From contig RQOL01000524.1 in the NCBI GenBank assembly GCA_013076295.1, positions 1-64,000 on the forward strand: DNA of 64,000 nucleotides. Direction: 5' to 3'. Position numbers and translations under genes: made by a program. The stretch comes from Sanderia malayensis (Eukaryota > Cnidaria > Scyphozoa > Semaeostomeae > Pelagiidae). Below the pieces are notes generated by a model. The model was given only the letters and a program-made list of their open reading frames with translations. It did not search any database and was not told where the DNA came from. Numbering within the stretch: position 1 is the first letter of the stretch; the number at the start of each line of letters is the position of its first letter. Below are positions 45,901 to 61,465 of the stretch, one piece after another.

Positions 45901-48500
45901 AGTAACTAAAAGTGTATAACAATTTTTTTTCGCTGAATTGACGTGGAATCATGCGCAAATTGTGGAAATGAATTTAATTTTGATTAGTGTAAGTTGCGGG
46001 AATAAAAGTTGACTTTTATTGGTGTAGATTGTGGGAGGGAATATTAGTTTTTATTAGTGTAAATTGTGGGAATGAGTGTTATCTTTTATTAGTGTAAATA
46101 GTTGGAAGGAATGATAATATTACTGAAAAAAGTAACTAAAAGTGTATAACAATTTGTTCTCGCTGAATTGACATCGAATCAGGCGCAAATTGTGGGAATG
46201 AATCCTAATCGTGATTAGTGTAAGTTGCGGGAATAAAAGTTAATTTTTATTGGTGTAAATTGTGGGAATGAATGTTAATATAACTGAAACAAGTAACTAA
46301 AAGTGTATAACAATTTGTTTTCGCTGAATTGACGTGGAATCATGCGCAAATTGTGGGAATGAATTTAATTTTGATTAGTGTAAGTTGCGGGAATAAAAGT
46401 TAATTTTTATTAGTGTAAATTGTGGGAATGAATGTTAATATAACTGAAACAAGTAACTAAAAGTGTATAACAATTTGTTCTCGCTGAATTGACGTGGAAT
46501 CATGCGCAAAATGTGGGAATGAATTTAATTTTGATTAGTGTAAGTTGCGGGAATAAAAGTTGATTTTTATTGGTGTAAATTGTGGAGGGGAAAATTAATT
46601 TTTATTAGTATAAATTGTGGGAATGAGTGTTATCTTTTATTAGTGTAAATAGTGGGAATGAATGAAAATATTACTGAAAAAAAAACTAAAAGTGTATAAC
46701 AATTTGTTCTCGCTGAATTGACGTGGAATCATGCGCACATTGTGGGAATGAATCCTAGTTTTGATTAGTGCAATTGCGGGAATAAAAGTTGATTTTTATT
46801 GGTGTAAATGGTGGGAATGAATCCTAAATTTGATTAGTGTAAGTTGCGGGAATAAAAGTTGATTTTTATTGGTGTAGATTGTGGGAGGGAAAATTAGTTT
46901 TTATTAGTGTAAATTGTGGGAATGAGTGTTATCTTTTATTAGTTTAAATAGTTGGAAGGAATGTTAATATTACTGAAAAAAGTAACTAAAAGTGTATAAC
47001 AATTTGTTCTCGCTGAATTGACATCGAATCATGCGTAAATTGGGGGAATGAATCCTAATCGTGATTAGTGTAAGTTGTGGGAAAAAAAGTTAATTTTTTT
47101 TGGTGTAAATTGTGGGAATGAATGTTAATGTAACTGGAACAAGTAACTAAAAGTGTATAACAATTTGTTCTCTCTGAATTGACATGGAATCAAGCGCAAA
47201 TTGTGGGAATGAATCCTAGTTTTCATTAGTGTAAGTTGCGGGAATAAAAGTTAATTTTTATTAGTGTAAATTGTTGGAATGAATGTTTATATAACTGAAA
47301 AAAGTAACTAAAAGTGTATAACAGTTTGTTTTCGCTGAATTGACATGGAATCATGCGCAAATTGTGGGAATGAATCCTAATTTTGATTAGTGTAAGTTGC
47401 GGGAATAAAAGTTAATTTTTATTGGTGTAAATTGTGGGAATGAATGTTAATATAACTGAAACAAGTAACTAAAAGTGTATAACAATTTGTTTTCGCTGAA
47501 TTGACGTGGAATCATGCGCAAATTGTGGGAATGAATTTAATTTTGATTAGTGTAAGTTGCGGGAATAAAAGTTGATTTTTATTGGTGTACATTGTGGGAA
47601 TGAATGTTTATATAACTGAAACAAGTAACTAAAAGTGTATAACAATTTGTTCTCGCTGAATTGACATGGAATCAAGCGCAAATTGTGGGAATGAATCTAA
47701 ATAAATTGTGGGAATGAATGTTAATATTACTCAAAAAAGTAACTAAAAGTGCATAACAATTTATTTTCGCTGAATTGACATGGAGTCATGCGCAAATTGT
47801 GGGAAGGAATCCTAATTTTGATTAGTGTAAGTTGCGGGAATAAAAGTTAATTTTTATTGATGTAAATTGTTGGAATGAATCCTAATTTTGATTAGTGTAA
47901 GTTGCGGGAATAAAAGTTAATTTTTATTAGTGTAAATTGTGGGAATGAATGTTAATATAACTGAAACAAGTAACTAAAAGTATATAACAATTTGTTCTCG
48001 CTGAATTGACGTGGAATCATGCGCAAATTGTGGGAATGAATTTAATTTTGATTATTGTAAGTTGCGGGAATAAAAGTTGATTTTTATTGGTGTAAATTGT
48101 GGAGGGGAAAATTAATTTTTATTTGTATAAATTGTGGGAATGAGTGTTATCTTTTATTAGTGTAAATAGTGGGAATGAATGAAAATATTACTGAAAAAAA
48201 AACTAAAGGTGTATAACAATTTGTTCTCGCTGAATTGACGTGGAATCATACGCACATTGTGGGAATGAATCCTAATTTTGATTAGTGTAAGCTGCGGGAA
48301 AAAAAGCTATTTTTTTTTGTGTAAATTGTGGGAATGATTGTTAATGTAACTGGAACAAGTAACTAAAAGTGTATAACAATTTGTTCTCGCTGAATTGACA
48401 TGGAATCAAGTGCAAATTGTGGGAATGAATCCTAGTGTTGATTAGTGTAATTGCGGGAATAAAAGTTGATTTTTATTGGTGTAAATGGTGGGAATGAATC
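42901..48500 (+). repeat. Mixed higher-order block between 42.9 and 48.5 kb
   Basis: Satellite only. AGCTGCGGGAAAAAAAGCTA occurs at 43089 and 48290 (offset 5201). The AGTGCAATTGCGGG marker block occurs at 44380 and 46768 (offset 2388), along with CTCTCTGAATTGACATGG at 44781 and 47169. Different offsets for neighbouring markers show a mosaic of overlapping duplications and not one clean period. Confidence 0.8.
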
Positions 48501-49689
48501 CTAAATTTGATTAGTGTAAGTTGCGGGAATAGAAGTTAATTTTTATTAGTGTAAATTGTGGGAATGAATGTTTATATAACTGAAAAAAGTAACTAAAAGT
48601 GTATAAAAATTTTTTTTCGCTGAATTGACGTGGAATCATGCGCAAATTGTGGAAATGAATTTAATTTTGATTAGTGTAAGTTGCGGGAATAAAAGTTGAT
48701 TTTTATTGGGGTAGATTGTGGGAGGGAATATTAGTTTTTATTAGTGTAAATTGTGGGAATTAGTGTTATCTTTTATTAGTGTAAATAGTTGGAAGGAATG
48801 ATAATATTACTGAAAAAAGTAACTAAAAGTGTATAACAATTTGTTCTCGCTGAATTGACATCGAATCAGGCGCAAATTGTGGGAATGAATCCTAATCGTG
48901 ATTAGTGTAAGTTGCGGGAATAAAAGTTAATTTTTATTGTTGTAAATTGTGGGAATGAATGTTAATATAACTGAAACAAGTAACTAAAAGTGTATAACAA
49001 TTTGTTTTCGCTGAATTGACGTGGAATCATGCGCAAATTGTGGGAATGAATTTAATTTTGATTAGTGTAGGTTGCGGGAATAAAAGTTGATTTTTATTGG
49101 TGTACATTGTGGGAATGAATGTTAATATAACTGAAACAAGTAACTAAAACTATATAACAATTTTTTCACGCTTAATTGACGTGGAATCATGCGCAAATTG
49201 TGGGAATGAATTTAATTTTGATTAGTGTAAGTTGCGGGAATAAAAGTTGATTTTTATTGGTGTACATTGTGGGAGAGAAAATTAATTTTTATTAGTGTAA
49301 ATTGTGGGAATGAGTGTTATCTTTTATTAGTGTACATAGTGGGAAGGAATGTTAATATTACTGAAAAAAGTAACTAAAAGTGTATAACAATTTGTTCTCG
49401 CTGAATTGACATCGAATCATGCGCAAATTGTGGGAATGAATTTAAATAAATTGTGGGAATGAATGTTAATATTACTCAAAAAAGTAACTAAAAATGCATA
49501 ACAATTTGTTTTCGCTGAATTGACATGGAGTCATGCGCAAATTGTGGGAAGGAATCCTAATTTTGATTAGTGTAAGTTGCGGGAATAAAAGTTAATTTTT
49601 ATTGGTGTAAATTGTTGGAATGAATCCTAATTTTGATTAGTGTAAGTTGCGGGAATAAAAGTTAATTTTTATTAGTGTAAATTGTGGGA

Positions 49690-50791
49690 ATTAATGTTAA
49701 TATAACTGAAACAAGTAACTAAAAGTGTATAACAATTTTTTTTCGCTGAATTGACGTGGAATCATGCGCAAATTGTGGAAATGAATTTAATTTTGATTAG
49801 TGTAAGTTGCGGGAATAAAAGTTGATTTTTATTGGTGTAGATTGTGGGAGGGAATATTAGTTTTTATTAGTGTAAATTGTGGGAATGAGTGTTATCTTTT
49901 ATTAGTGTAAATAGTTGGAAGGAATGATAATATTACTGAAAAATATAACTAAAAGTGTATAACAATTTGTTCTCGCTGAATTGACATCGAATCAGGCGCA
50001 AATTGTGGGAATGAATCCTAATCGTGATTAGTGTAAGTTGCGGGAATAAAAGTTAATTTTTATTGGTGTAAATTGTGGGAATGAATGTTAATATAACTGA
50101 AACAAGTAACTAAAAGTGTATAACAATTTGTTTTCGCTGAATTGACGTGGAATCATGAGCAAATTGTGGGAATGAATTTAATTTTGATTAGTGTAAGTTG
50201 CGGGAATAAAAGTTAATTTTTATTAGTGTAAATTGTGGGAATTAATGTTAATATAACTGAAACAAGTAACTAAAAGTGTATAACAATTTTTTTTCGCTGA
50301 ATTGACGTGGAATCATGCGCAAATTGTGGAAATGAATTTAATTTTGATTAGTGTAAGTTGCGGGAATAAAAGTTGATTTTTATTGGTGTAGATTGTGGGA
50401 GGGAATATTAGTTTTTATTAGTGTAAATTGTGGGAATGAGTGTTATCTTTTATTAGTGTAAATAGTTGGAAGGAATGATAATATTACTGAAAAATATAAC
50501 TAAAAGTGTATAACAATTTGTTCTCGCTGAATTGACATCGAATCAGGCGCAAATTGTGGGAATGAATCCTAATCGTGATTAGTGTAAGTTGCGGGAATAA
50601 AAGTTAATTTTTATTGGTGTAAATTGTGGGAATGAATGTTAATATAACTGAAAAAAGTAACTAAAAGTGTATAACAATTTGTTTTCGCTGAATTGACGTG
50701 GAATCATGAGCAAATTGTGGGAATGAATTTAATTTTGATTAGTGTAAGTTGCGGGAATAAAAGTTAATTTTTATTAGTGTAAATTGTGGGA
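49690..50791 (+). repeat. 551-bp tandem duplication (two copies)
   Basis: Both copies carry GAAAAATATAACTAAAAGTG (49938 and 50489) and the rare AATCATGAGCAAATTG (50151 and 50702). The offset is 551 bp, equal to 160 + 160 + 231, so the duplication spans whole monomers. One difference: GAAACAAGTAAC in the first copy is GAAAAAAGTAAC in the second (about 50651). Confidence 0.88.
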
Positions 50792-53700
50792 ATGAATGTT
50801 AATATAACTGAAACAAGTAACTAAAAGTGTATAACAATTTGTTCTCGCAGAATTGACGTGGAATCATGCGCAAATTGTGGGAATGAATTTAATTTTGATT
50901 AGTGTAAGTTGCGGGAATAAAAGTTGATTTTTATTGGTGTAAATTGTGGAGGGGAAAATTAATTTTTATTAGTATAAATTGTGGGAATGAGTGTTATCTT
51001 TTATTAGTGTAAATAGTGGGAATGAATGAAAATATTACTGAAAAAAAAACTAAAAGTGTATAACAATTTGTTCTCGCTGAATTGACGTGGAATCATGCGC
51101 ACATTGTGGGAATGAATCCTAGTTTTGATTAGTGCAATTGCGGGAATAAAAGTTGATTTTTATTGGTGTAAATGGTGGGAATGAATCCTAAATTTGATTA
51201 GTGTAAGTTGCGGGAATAAAAGTTAATTTTTATTGGTGTAGATTGTGGGAGGGAAAATTAGTTTTTATTTGTGTAAATTGTGGGAATGAGTGTTATCTTT
51301 TATTAGTGTAAATAGTTGGAAGGAATGTTAATATTACTGAAAAAAGTAACTAAAAGTGTATAACAATTTGTTCTCGCTGAATTGACATCGAATCATGCGT
51401 AAATTGGGGGAATGAATCCTAATCGTGATTAGTGTAAGTTGTGGGAAAAAAAGTTAATTTTTTTTGGTGTAAATTTTGGGAATGAATGTTAATGTAACTG
51501 GAACAAGTAACTAAAAGTGTATAACAATTTGTTCTCGCTGAATTGGCATGGAATCAAGCGCAAATTGTGGGAATGAATCCTAGTTTTGATTAGTGTAAGT
51601 TGCGGGAATAAAAGTTAATTTTTATTAGTGTAAATTGTTGGAATGAATGTTTATATAACTGAAAAAAGTAACTAAAAGTGTATAACAGTTTGTTTTCGCT
51701 GAATTGACATGGAATCATGCGCAAATTGTGGGAATGAATCTAAATAAATTTTGGGAATGAATGTTAATATTACTCAAAAAAGTAACTAAAAGTGCATAAC
51801 AATTTGTTTTCGCTGAATTGACATGGAGTCATGCGCAAATTGTGGGAATGAATCCTAATTTTGATTAGTGTAAGTTGCGGGAATAAAAGTTAATTTTTAT
51901 TGGTGTAAATTGTGGGAATGAATGTTAATATAACTGAAACAAGTAACTAAAAGTGTATAACAATTTGTTTTCGCTGAATTGACGTGGAATCATGCGCAAA
52001 TTGTGGGAATGAATTTAATTTTGATTAGTGTAAGTTGCGGGAATAAAAGTTGATTTTTATTGGTGTACATTGTTGGAATGAATGTTTATATAACTGAAAC
52101 AAGTAACTAAAAGTGTATAACAATTTGTTCTCGCTGAATTGACATGGAATCAAGCGCAAATTGTGGGAATGAATCTAAATAAATTGTGGGAATGAATGTT
52201 AATATTACTCAAAAAAGTAACTAAAAGTGCATAACAATTTGTTTTCGCTGAATTGACATGGAGTCATGCGCAAATTGTGGGAAGGAATCCTAATTTTGAT
52301 TAGTGTAAGTTGCGGGAATAAAAGTTAATTTTTATTGGTGTAAATTGTTGGAATGAATCCTAATTTTGATTAGTGTAAGTTGCGGGAATAACAGTTAATT
52401 TTTATTAGTGTAAATTGTGGGAATTAATGTTAATATAACTGAAACAAGTAACTAAAAGTATATAACAATTTGTTCTCGCTGAATTGACGTGGAATCATGC
52501 GCAAATTGTGGGAATGAATTTAATTTTGATTATTGTAAGTTGCGGGAATAAAAGTTGATTTTTATTGGTGTAAATTGTGGAGGAGAAAATTAATTTTTAT
52601 TTGTATAAATTGTGGGAATGAGTGTTATCTTTTATTAGTGTAAATAGTGGGAATGAATGAAAATATTACTGAAAAAAAAACTAAAGGTTTATAACAATTT
52701 GTTCTCGCTCAATTGACGTGGAATCATACGCACATTGTGGGAATGAATCCTAATTTTGATTAGTGTAAGCTGCGGGAAAAAAAGTTAATTTTTTTTTGTG
52801 TAAATTGTGGGAATGATTGTTAATGTAACTGGAACAAGTAACTAAAAGTGTATAACAATTTGTTCTCGCTGAATTGACATGGAATCAAGCGCAAATTGTG
52901 GGAATGAATCCTAGCTTTGATTAGTGTAATTGCGGGAATAAAAGTTGATTTTTATTGGTGTAAATGGTGGGAATGAATCCTAAATTTGATTAGTGTAAGT
53001 TGCGGGAATAGAAGTTAATTTTTATTAGTGTAAATTGTGGGAATGAATGTTTATATAACTGAAAAAAGTAACTAAAAGTGTATAACAATTTGTTCTCGCT
53101 GAATTGACATGGAATCAAGCGCAAATTGTGGGAATGAATCTAAATAAATTGTGGGAATGAATGTTAATATTACTCAAAAAAGTAACTAAAAGTGCATAAC
53201 AATTTGATTTTGCTGAATTGACATGGAGTCATGCGCAAATTGCGGGAATGAATTTAATTTTGATTAGTGTAAGTTGCGGGAATAAAAGTTGATTTTTATT
53301 GGTGTAGATTGTGGGAGGGAATATTAGTTTTTATTACTGTAAATTGTGGGAATGAGTGTTATCTTTTATCAGTGTAAATAGTTGGAAGGAATGATAATAT
53401 TACTGAAAAAAGTAACTAAAAGTGTATAACAATTTGTTCTCGCTGAATTGACATCGAATCAGGCGCAAATTGTGGGAATGAATCCTAATCGTGATTAGTG
53501 TAAGTTGCGGGAATAAAAGTTAATTTTTATTGTTGTAAATTGTGGGAATGAATGTTAATATAACTGAAACAAGTAACTAAAAGTGTATAACAATTTGTTT
53601 TCGCTGATTTGACGTGGAATCATGCGCAAATTGTGGGAATGAATTTAATTTTGATTAGTGTAAGTTGCGGGAATAAAAGTTAATTTTTATTAGTATAAAT

Positions 53701-55739
53701 TGTGGGAATGAATGTTTATATAACTGAAACAAGTAACTAAAAGTGCATAACAATTTGTTTTCGCTGAATTGACATGGAGTCATGCGCAAATTGTGGGAAG
53801 GAATCCTAATTTTGATTAGTGTAAGTTGCGGGAATAAAAGTTAATTTTTATTGGTGTAAATTGTTGGAATGAATCCTAATTTTGATTAGTGTAAGTTGCG
53901 GGAATAAAAGTTAATTTTTATTAGTGTAAATTGTGGGAATGAATGTTAATATAACTGAAACAAGTAACTAAAAGTGTATAACAATTTGTTCTCGCTGAAT
54001 TGACATCGAATCATGCGCAAATTGTGGGAATGAATCCTAATCTTGATTAGTTTAAGTTGCGGGAATAAAAGTTAATTTTTATTAGTACAAATTGTGGGAA
54101 GGAATGTTTATATAACTGAAACAAGTAACTAAAAGTGTATAACAATTTGTTTTCGTTGAATTGACATGGAATCAAGCGCAAATTGTGGGAATGAATCTAA
54201 ATAAATTGTGGGAATGAATGTTAATATTACTCAAAAAAGTGACTAAAAGTGCATAACAATTTGTTTTCGCTGAATTGACATGGAGTCATGCGCAAATTGT
54301 GGGAAGGAATCCTAATTTTGATTAGTGTAAGTTGCGGGAATAAAGGTTAATTTTTATTGGTGTAAATTGTTGGAATGAATCCTATTTTTGATTAGTGTAA
54401 GTTGCGGGAATAAAAGTTAATTTTTATTAGTGTAAATTGTGGGAATGAATGTTAATATAACTGAAACAAGGAACTAAAAGTGTATAACAATTTGCTCTCG
54501 CTGAATTGACGTGGAATCATGCGCAAATTGTGGGAATGAATTTAATTTTGAGTAGTGTAAGTTGCGGGAATAAAAGTTGATTTTTATTGGTGTACATTGT
54601 GGGAGAGAAAATTAATTTTTATTAGTGTAAATTTTGGGAATGAGCGTTATCTTTTATTAGTGTAAATAGTGGGAAGGAATGTTAATATTACTGAAAAAAG
54701 TAACTAAAAGTGTATAACAATTTGTTCTCGCTGAATTCACATCGAATCATGCGCAAATTGTGGGAATGAATCCTAATCTTGATTAGTGTAAGTTGCGGGA
54801 ATAAAAGCTAATTTTTATTAGTATAAATTGTGGGAATGTATGTTTATATAACTGAAACAAGTAACTAAAAGTGTATAACAATTTGTTCTCGCTGAATTGA
54901 CATCGAATCATGCGCAAATTGTGGGAATGGATCCTAATTTTGATTAGTGTAAGTTGCGGGAATAAAAATTAATTTTTATTGGTGTAAATGGTGGGAATGA
55001 ATCCTAATTTTGATTAGTGTAAGTTGCGGGAATAAAAGTTAATTTTTATTAGTGTAAATTGTGGAAATGAATGTTAATATAACTGAAACAAGTAACTAAA
55101 AGTGTATAACAGTTTGTTCTCGCTGAATTGACATGGAATCATGCGCAAATTGTGGGAATGAATTTAATTTTGATTAGTGTAAGTTGCGGGAATAAAGGTT
55201 GATTTTTATTGGTGTTCATTGTGGGAGAGAAAATTAATTTTTATTAGTGTAAATTGTGTGAATGAATGTTATCTTTTATTAGTGTAAATGGTGGGAAGGA
55301 ATGTTAATATTACTGAAAAAAGTAACTAAAAGTGTATAGCAATTTGTTCTCGCTGAATTGACATCGAGTCATGCGCAAATTGTGGGAATGAATCCTAATT
55401 TTGATTAGTATAAGTGGCGGGAATAAAAGCTAATTTTTATTAGTATAAATTGTGGGAATGTATGTTTATATAACTGAAACAAGTAACTAAAAGTGTATAA
55501 CAATTTGTTCTCGCTGAATTGACGTGGAATCATGCGCAAATTGTGGGAATGAATTTAATTTTGATTAGTGTAAGTTGCGGGAATAAAAGTTGATTTTTAT
55601 TGGTGTACATTGTGGGAGAGAAAATTAATTTTTATTAGTGTAAATTGTGGGAATGAGTGTTATCTTTTATTAGTGTAAATAGTGGGAAGGAATGTTAATA
55701 TTACTGAAAAAAGTAACTAAAAGTGTATAACAATTTTTT

Positions 55740-58700
55740 CTCGCTGAATTGACATTGAATCATGCGCAAATTGTGGGAATGAATCCTAATCTTGATTAGT
55801 GTAAGTTACGGGAATAAAAGCTAATTTTTATTAGTATAAATTGTGGGAATGAATGTTTATATAACTGAAACAAGTAACTAAAAGTGTATAACAATTTGTT
55901 CTCGCTGAATTGACATGAAATCAAGTGCAAATTGTGGGAATGAACTTAAATAAATTGTGGGAATGAATGTTAATATTACTCAAAAAAGTAACTAAAAGTG
56001 CATAACAATTTGTTTTCGCTGAATTGACATGGAGTCAAGCGCAAATTGTGGGAAGGAATCCTAATTTTGATTAGTGTAAGTTGCGGGAATAAAGGTTAAT
56101 TTTTATTGGTGTAAATTGTTGGAATGAATCCTAATTTTGATTAGTGTAAGTTGCGGGAATAACAGTTAATTTTTATTAGTGTAAATTGTGGGAATGAATG
56201 TTAATATAACTGAAAAAAGTAACTAAAAGTGTATAACAATTTGTTCTCGCTGAATTGACATCGAATCATGCGCAAATTGTGTGAATCAATCCTAATCTTG
56301 ATTAGTGTAAGTTGCGGGAATAAAAGTTAATTTTTATTAGTATAAATTGTGGGAATGAATGTTTATATAACTGAAACAAGTAACTAAAAGTGTATAACAA
56401 TTTGCTCTCGCTGAATTGACATGGAATCAAGCGCAAATTGTGGGAATGAATCTAAATATATTGTGGGAATGAATGTTAATATTACGCAAAAAAGTAACTA
56501 AAAGTGCATAACAATTTGTTTTCGCTGAATTGACATGGAGTCATGCGCAAATTGTGGGAATGAATCCTAATCTTGATTAGTGTAAGTTGCGGGAATAAAA
56601 GTTAATTTTTATTAGTATAAATTGTGGGAAGGAATGTTAATATTACTGAAAAAAGAAACTAAAGGTGTATAACAATTTGTTCTCGCTGAATTGACATCGA
56701 ATCATGCGCAAATTGTGGGAATGAGTCCTAATTATGATTAGTGTAAGTTGCGGGAATAAAAGTTAATTTTTATTAGTTTAAATTGCGGGAATGAATGTTT
56801 ATATAACTGAAACAAGTAACTAAAAGTGAATAACAATTTGTTCTCGCTGAATTGACATGGAATCAAGCGCAAATTGTGGGAATGAATCTAAATATATTGT
56901 GGGAATGAATGTTAATATTTCTCAAAAAAGTAACTAAAAGTGCATAACAATTTGTTTTCGCTGAATTGACATGGAGTCATGCGCAAATTGTGGGAAGGAA
57001 TCCTAATTTTGACTAGTGTAAGTTGCGGGAATAAAATTTAATTTTTATTGGTGTAAATTGTTGGAATGAATCCTAATTTTGATTAGTGTAAGTTGCGGGA
57101 ATAAAAGTTAATTTTTATTAGTGTAAATTGTGGGAATGAATGTTAATATAACTGAAACAAGTAACTAAAAGTGTATAACAATTTGTTCTCGCTGAATTGA
57201 CATCGAATCATGCGCAAATTGTGGGAATGAATCCTACTCTTGATTAGTTTAAGTTGCGGGAATAAAAGTTAATTTTTATTAGTATAAATTGTGGGAATGA
57301 ATGTTTATATAACTGAAACAAGTAACTAAAAGTGTATAACAATTTGTTCTCGCTGAATTGACATGAAATCAAGTGCAAATTGTGGGAATGAATCTAAATA
57401 AATTGTGGGAATGAATGTTAATATTACTCAAAAAAGTAACTAAAAGTGCATAACAATTTGTTTTCGCTGAATTGACATGGAGTCAAGCGCAAATTGTGGG
57501 AAGGAATCCTAATTTTGATTAGTGTAAGTTGCGGGAATAAAGGTTAATTTTTATTGGTGTAAATTGTTGGAATGAATCCTAATTTTGATTAGTGTAAGTT
57601 GCGGGAATAACAGTTAATTTTTATTAGTGTAAATTGTGGGAATGAATGTTAATATAACTGAAACAAGTAACTAAAAATGTATAACAATTTGTTCTCGCTG
57701 AATTGACGTGGAATCATGCGCAAATTGTGGGAATGATTTCAAATTTGATTAGTGTAAGTTGCGGGAATAAAAGTTGGTTTTTATTGGTGTACATTGTGGG
57801 AAAGAAAATTAATTTTTATTAGTGTAAATTGTGGGAATGAGTGTTATCTTTTATTAGTGTAAATAGTGGGAAGGAATTTTAATATTACTGAAAAAAGTAA
57901 CTAAAAGTGTATAACAATTTGTTCTCGCTGAATTGACATCGAATCATGCGCAAATTGTGGGAATAAATCCTAATTTTGATTAGTGTAAGTGGCGGGAATA
58001 AAAGTTGATTTTTATTGGTGTACATTGTGGGAGAGAAATTTAATTTTTATTAGTGTAAATTGTGGGAATGAGTGTTATCTTTTATTAGTGTAAATAGTGG
58101 GAAGGAATGTTAATATTACTGAAAAAAGTAACTAAAAGTGTATAGCAATTTGTTCTCGCTGAATTGACATCGACTCATGCGCAAATTGTGGGAATGAATC
58201 CTGATCTTGATTAGTGTAAGTTGCGGGAATAGAAGTTAATTTTTATTAGTATAAATTGTGGGAAGGAATGTTAATATTACTGAAAAAAGTAACTAAAAGT
58301 GTATAACAATTTGTTCTCGCTGAATTGACATCGAATCATGCGCAAATTGTGTGAATCAATCCTAATCTTGATTAGTGTAAGTTGCCGGAATAAAAGTTAA
58401 TTTTTATTAGTATAAATTGTGGGAATGAATGTTTATATAACTGAAACAAGTAACTAAAAGTGTATAACAATTTGTTCTCGCTGAATTGACATGGAATCAA
58501 GCGCAAATTGTGGGAATGAATCTAAATATATTGTGGGAATGAGTGTTAATATTACGCAAAAAAGTAACTAAAAGTGCATAACAATTTGTTTTCGCTGAAT
58601 TGACATGGAGTCATGCGCAAATTGTGGGAATGAATCCTAATTTTGATTAGTGTAAGTTGCGGGAATAAAAGTTAATTTTTATTAGTGTAAATAGTGGGAA

Positions 58701-61465
58701 GGAATGTTAATATTACTGAAAAAAGTAACTAAAAGTGTATAACAATTTGTTCTCGCTGAATTGACATTGAATCATGCGCAAATTGTGGGAATGAATCCTA
58801 ATCTTGATTAGTGTAAGTTACGGGAATAAAAGCTAATTTTTATTAGTATAAATTGTGGGAATGAATGTTTATATAACTGAAACAAGTAACTAAAAGTGTA
58901 TAACAATTTGTTCTCGCTGAATTGACATGAAATCAAGTGCAAATTGTGGGAATGAACTTAAATAAATTGTGGGAATGAATGTTAATATTACTCAAAAAAG
59001 TAACTAAAAGTGCATAACAATTTGTTTTCGCTGAATTGACATGGAGTCAAGCGCAAATTGTGGGAAGGAATCCTAATTTTGATTAGTGTAAGTTGCGGGA
59101 ATAAAGGTTAATTTTTATTGGTGTAAATTGTTGGAATGAATCCTAATTTTGATTAGTGTAAGTTGCGGGAATAACAGTTAATTTTTATTAGTGTAAATTG
59201 TGGGAATGAATGTTAATATAACTGAAAAAAGTAACTAAAAGTGTATAACAATTTGTTCTCGCTGAATTGACATCGAATCATGCGCAAATTGTGTGAATCA
59301 ATCCTAATCTTGATTAGTGTAAGTTGCGGGAATAAAAGTTAATTTTTATTAGTATAAATTGTGGGAATGAATGTTTATATAACTGAAACAAGTAACTAAA
59401 AGTGTATAACAATTTGCTCTCGCTGAATTGACATGGAATCAAGCGCAAATTGTGGGAATGAATCTAAATATATTGTGGGAATGAATGTTAATATTACGCA
59501 AAAAAGTAACTAAAAGTGCATAACAATTTGTTTTCGCTGAATTGACATGGAGTCATGCGCAAATTGTGGGAATGAATCCTAATCTTGATTAGTGTAAGTT
59601 GCGGGAATAAAAGTTAATTTTTATTAGTATAAATTGTGGGAAGGAATGTTAATATTACTGAAAAAAGAAACTAAAGGTGTATAACAATTTGTTCTCGCTG
59701 AATTGACATCGAATCATGCGCAAATTGTGGGAATGAGTCCTAATTATGATTAGTGTAAGTTGCGGGAATAAAAGTTAATTTTTATTAGTATAAATTGCGG
59801 GAATGAATGTTTATATAACTGAAACAAGTAACTAAAAGTGAATAACAATTTGTTCTCGCTGAATTGACATGGAATCAAGCGCAAATTGTGGGAATGAATC
59901 TAAATATATTGTGGGAATGAATGTTAATATTTCTCAAAAAAGTAACTAAAAGTGCATAACAATTTGTTTTCGCTGAATTGACATGGAGTCATGCGCAAAT
60001 TGTGGGAAGGAATCCTAATTTTGACTAGTGTAAGTTGCGGGAATAAAATTTAATTTTTATTGGTGTAAATTGTTGGAATGAATCCTAATTTTGATTAGTG
60101 TAAGTTGCGGGAATAAAAGTTAATTTTTATTAGTGTAAATTGTGGGAATGAATGTTAATATAACTGAAACAAGTAACTAAAAGTGTATAACAATTTGTTC
60201 TCGCTGAATTGACATCGAATCATGCGCAAATTGTGGGAATGAATCCTACTCTTGATTAGTTTAAGTTGCGGGAATAAAAGTTAATTTTTATTAGTATAAA
60301 TTGTGGGAATGAATGTTTATATAACTGAAACAAGTAACTAAAAGTGTATAACAATTTGTTCTCGCTGAATTGACATGAAATCAAGTGCAAATTGTGGGAA
60401 TGAATCTAAATAAATTGTGGGAATGAATGTTAATATTACTCAAAAAAGTAACTAAAAGTGCATAACAATTTGTTTTCGCTGAATTGACATGGAGTCAAGC
60501 GCAAATTGTGGGAAGGAATCCTAATTTTGATTAGTGTAAGTTGCGGGAATAAAGGTTAATTTTTATTGGTGTAAATTGTTGGAATGAATCCTAATTTTGA
60601 TTAGTGTAAGTTGCGGGAATAACAGTTAATTTTTATTAGTGTAAATTGTGGGAATGAATGTTAATATAACTGAAACAAGTAACTAAAAATGTATAACAAT
60701 TTGTTCTCGCTGAATTGACGTGGAATCATGCGCAAATTGTGGGAATGATTTCAAATTTGATTAGTGTAAGTTGCGGGAATAAAAGTTGGTTTTTATTGGT
60801 GTACATTGTGGGAAAGAAAATTAATTTTTATTAGTGTAAATTGTGGGAATGAGTGTTATCTTTTATTAGTGTAAATAGTGGGAAGGAATTTTAATATTAC
60901 TGAAAAAAGTAACTAAAAGTGTATAGCAATTTGTTCTCGCTGAATTGACATCGACTCATGCGCAAATTGTGGGAATGAATCCTGATCTTGATTAGTGTAA
61001 GTTGCGGGAATAGAAGTTAATTTTTATTAGTATAAATTGTGGGAAGGAATGTTAATATTACTGAAAAAAGTAACTAAAAGTGTATAACAATTTGTTCTCG
61101 CTGAATTGACATCGAATCATGCGCAAATTGTGTGAATCAATCCTAATCTTGATTAGTGTAAGTTGCCGGAATAAAAGTTAATTTTTATTAGTATAAATTG
61201 TGGGAATGAATGTTTATATAACTGAAACAAGTAACTAAAAGTGTATAACAATTTGTTCTCGCTGAATTGACATGGAATCAAGCGCAAATTGTGGGAATGA
61301 ATCTAAATATATTGTGGGAATGAGTGTTAATATTACGCAAAAAAGTAACTAAAAGTGCATAACAATTTGTTTTCGCTGAATTGACATGGAGTCATGCGCA
61401 AATTGTGGGAATGAATCCTAATTTTGATTAGTGTAAGTTGCGGGAATAAAAGTTAATTTTTATTA
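55740..61465 (+). repeat. 3.0-kb higher-order repeat, two tandem copies
   Basis: Copy 1 about 55740-58752, copy 2 about 58753-61465, offset 3012 bp. Markers: TTGACATTGAATCATGCGC 55749/58761, ACATGAAATCAAGTGC 55913/58925 and 57361/60373, TTTGCTCTCGCTG 56401/59413, TTTTGACTAGTGTAAG 57008/60020. From about 57.9 kb the offset drops to 2781 (58141/60922). Copy 2 therefore lacks 231 bp, one long monomer. Confidence 0.9.
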